Of a stretch of 64,000 bases of DNA, positions 61,704 to 64,000 are shown piece after piece. The first letter of the stretch is position 1. Each line of letters begins with the position of its first letter. Location: positions 62,001 through 126,000 of the forward strand of contig CALSVI010000008.1 of assembly GCA_943840615.1 (NCBI GenBank). Reading direction: 5' to 3'. The stretch is from an uncultured Luminiphilus sp. Its GTDB lineage: Bacteria > Pseudomonadota > Gammaproteobacteria > Pseudomonadales > Halieaceae. A program made the translations under genes and the position numbers. The notes under the pieces are model-generated. The model ran no database searches. It had not been told where the DNA came from and worked only from the letters and a program-made list of their open reading frames with translations.

Positions 61704-64000
61704 TCACTCAGAACGCAACTCCTCAATTTGAGCGCGTTGGAGAGTCAGGGTGGCCAGTGCCGTTTCTGCTTGCTCTCTTTTTTGGCGTTCGGCAGCAACG
61801 ATGTCTGCCGGGGCGCGCTCGGTAAAGGCGGGGTTGTCCAGTTTGCCATCGAGCTTCGCTATGTCCTGCTTCTGCCGCGTTATCTCCTTGTCGAGACGCG
61901 CAAGCTCGGCCTCGATATCGATGACGCCCGCCATCGGAACCCTAATTTCAAGGTCGCCGCACAGTGCCATCAGGCTAACGGGTGGATCTTCGTCACCCGC
62001 CAGGATTGTGATGGCGCTGACTTTAGCCAGTCTCCCAGATAGGCTTCGTTACGTTTGAAGCGCTCGCGATCCAAATCAGTGGCGTTACCGACAAACACCG
62101 GTAACTCGGTGGCGGGTGAAATATTAGACTCGGATCGGATGGTTCGGATACCCACGATGATTTGTTTCAGCCATTCGATTTCATTTTCAGACTCTTCATC
62201 GAGGCGTGCTGGCTCGCGAGCAGGCCAGGGCGCGAGCATAATGCTGTCCCCATGCCGGCCAACCAGTGGGCTGACGGTTTGCCATATTTCTTCAGTCAGG
62301 AAAGGCATGAAGGGATGCAGCATTCGCAACGACTTGCTCCAACACCACAATCAAGGTTCTGCGTGTCGCGAGTTGGTCTGCTTCCGCCGCAGTCTCATCC
62401 CATAACACAGGCTTAGACAGCTCGAGGTACCAGTCGCAAAATTCATTCCAGACGAAGTCATATAGCGCCTGTGACGCCAGATCAAAACGGTAGCTGTCAT
62501 AGGCGGCTTCGACGGCGTGCAGCGTGACTTCGAGCCGACTGCGGATCCAGCGATCTGCAAGCGATAGCGGTGCATTGCCTTCGCCGAGATCGTGGCCCTC
62601 GGCATGGCTCAAGACATACCGTGATGCATTCCAGATCTTATTGCAGAAATTCCGGTAGCCCTCCATGCGACCAATATCAAATTTGATATCCCGACCGGTG
62701 GAGGCAAGCGAGTAAAAGGTGTAACGCAGTGCGTCGGTGCCATACCCGGTAATGCCGTCCGGGAACTGTTTACGAGTAGCCTTCTCGATTTTGGCCGCGA
62801 GCTGCGGCTGCATCAGGTTGCTGGTACGTTTCGCTATGAGCGTTTCAAGTTCGATGCCGTCAATCAAGTCGATTGGGTCCAGCACGTTCCCCTTCGATTT
62901 CGACATTTTTTGGCCTTCACCGTCACGCACCAGTCCGTGAACGTAAACCGTATGAAATGGGACCTCGTCCATGAACTTCATGGACATCATGATCATGCGG
63001 GCTACCCAGAAGAAGATAATGTCAAAGCCCGTGACGAGCACTGACGCAGGATGAAAGGTTTCAAGGTCCGGATGTTTTTCAGGCCAGCCCAGAGTAGAAA
63101 ACGTCCATAGGGCGGAGGAGAACCACGTATCCAGTACATCGTTATCTTGTCGCAGCGATATTGAGTCCGGGATGTCGTTTGCCTTGCGAACCTGTGTTTC
63201 CGATTCACCAACGTAAACGTTACCCGCCTTGTCGTACCATGCCGGGATACGGTGCCCCCACCAAAGCTGACGGCTGATGCACCAATCCTGAATGTCTCTC
63301 ATCCAGGCGAAGTAGGTGTTCTCCCACTGTTTAGGCACAAACTGTATCGCCCCGGTCTCCACTGCCGTGATCGCCGGTCCAGCAAGCTTTTTAGCATCGA
63401 CATACCATTGCGGCGTTAGCCAGGGCTCAATCACGGCACCCGAGCGGTCACCTCGCGGCACCTTCAGGGTATGTGCTTCAATTTTTTCCAGCAGTCCTAG
63501 CTGTTCAAGCTCGTTGATAATCAGCGCTCTTGCGTCATATCGATCCATGCCGCGAAAACGCTGCGGCGCTTCATCGTTGATTTTGGCCTCGGCGGTAAGC
63601 ACATTGATCTTGGGCAGCTTATGACGCTCGCCCATGGCGTAGTCGTTAAAGTCATGGGCAGGGGTGATTTTGACGCAGCCTGAGCCGAACTCCGGGTCGA
63701 CGTAATCATCAGCAATGATGGGGATGACACGATCTGTCAGCGGCAGTTCAATCGTTTGCCCAATGAGATGTCGATAGCGCTCGTCCTCCGGATGTACGGC
63801 TACCGCCGTGTCTCCCAGCATGGTTTCGGGTCGCGTTGTCGCCACTACGAGGTGCCCCTCGCCGTTGCTCAGCGGGTAACGCAGGTGCCAGAGTGAGCCC
63901 GCTTCCTCCTCCTGCACGACCTCAAGATCCGATATCGCTGTCAGGAATTGAGGGTCCCAGTTGACCAACCGATACCCTCGGTAAATCAAGCCCTGTTCGT
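61704..64000 (-). CDS. valS: Valyl-tRNA synthetase, 5' part outside window, two frameshifts
   Basis: The frame enters at the window end reading [17 protein letters not shown], so the first 150 or so residues with the HIGH motif are missing. The editing (CP1) domain shows [17 protein letters not shown]. The catalytic KMSKS loop is [14 protein letters not shown]. The anticodon-binding domain follows and the C-terminal coiled coil is [19 protein letters not shown]. An extra base near 62340 and a lost base near 62033 break the frame; repair gives [19 protein letters not shown] and [18 protein letters not shown]. It charges tRNA-Val and clears Thr-tRNA-Val. Confidence 0.97.

Noticed and set aside
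1-64000. Integrated mobile element or prophage
   Set aside because: No integrase, transposase, terminal inverted repeats, tRNA target duplication or phage structural genes were seen.

Overview
The window reads as a chromosomal stretch of a heterotrophic gammaproteobacterium, most likely marine and close to the Halieaceae (OM60/NOR5-type). That placement is an inference from gene content: recA with a CTG-N10-CAG LexA box followed by recX, rapA, a GspA/GspB pair, DUF3014, ValS with the bacterial C-terminal coiled coil, and many acyl-CoA, P450 and SDR catabolic genes. I saw no tRNA, rRNA, CRISPR, prophage or insertion sequence.

Layout. (1) 1-2.5 kb: a truncated AraC regulator, a long-form glyoxalase I and a two-cupin protein. 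(2) 2.6-17.7 kb: a catabolic locus. A minus-strand operon (two P450s, GntR regulator, amidohydrolase, SDR, ThuA-like protein, SDR, 2Fe-2S ferredoxin, amidohydrolase, MFS carrier) diverges from a plus-strand molybdenum hydroxylase pair plus a small Dabb protein. A secreted quinohemoprotein and a YCII protein follow. GntR-type palindromes lie in the divergent promoter. (3) 17.8-20.3 kb: a secreted repeat protein with a VPTL-CTERM tail. (4) 20.4-30 kb: an SDR, recA-recX, DUF3014, oligoendopeptidase F, flavin reductase, DCC and TlpA-like thiol proteins, and HMG-CoA reductase coupled to a nitronate monooxygenase. (5) 30-35.6 kb: GspA-GspB, a PhoA-type phosphatase and an ammonium transporter. (6) 35.6-43.2 kb: a tight operon joining a DUF1445 D-glutamate cyclase-family protein, 5-oxoprolinase PxpABC, a DUF4392 protein, D-amino acid aminotransferase and alanine racemase, with exopolyphosphatase downstream. 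(7) 43.2-54.7 kb: acyl-CoA synthetases, patatin, an APH-like kinase, acyl-CoA dehydrogenase, CaiB/racemase, crotonase and DUF3604. (8) 54.7-64 kb: rapA, TatD, LysR, an exported TonB-C-like protein, a methyltransferase, cold-shock protein and valS running off the end.

The most interesting unit is region 6. The two domains that are fused in mammalian D-glutamate cyclase (DUF1445 and DUF4392) are separate genes here, placed on either side of 5-oxoprolinase PxpABC and followed by Dat and Alr. This suggests one route for D-glutamate, 5-oxoproline and D-alanine turnover. Region 2 is the second candidate, an unassigned oxidative pathway that may be partly periplasmic.

Data quality. More than 40 single-base indels break otherwise well conserved reading frames. 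Most are extra bases, with some losses in G/C runs. They are densest at 35.6-43 kb and nearly absent at 50.8-61.9 kb. Because every catalytic motif returns when one base is removed or added, I treat them as sequence errors and give the repaired gene extents.
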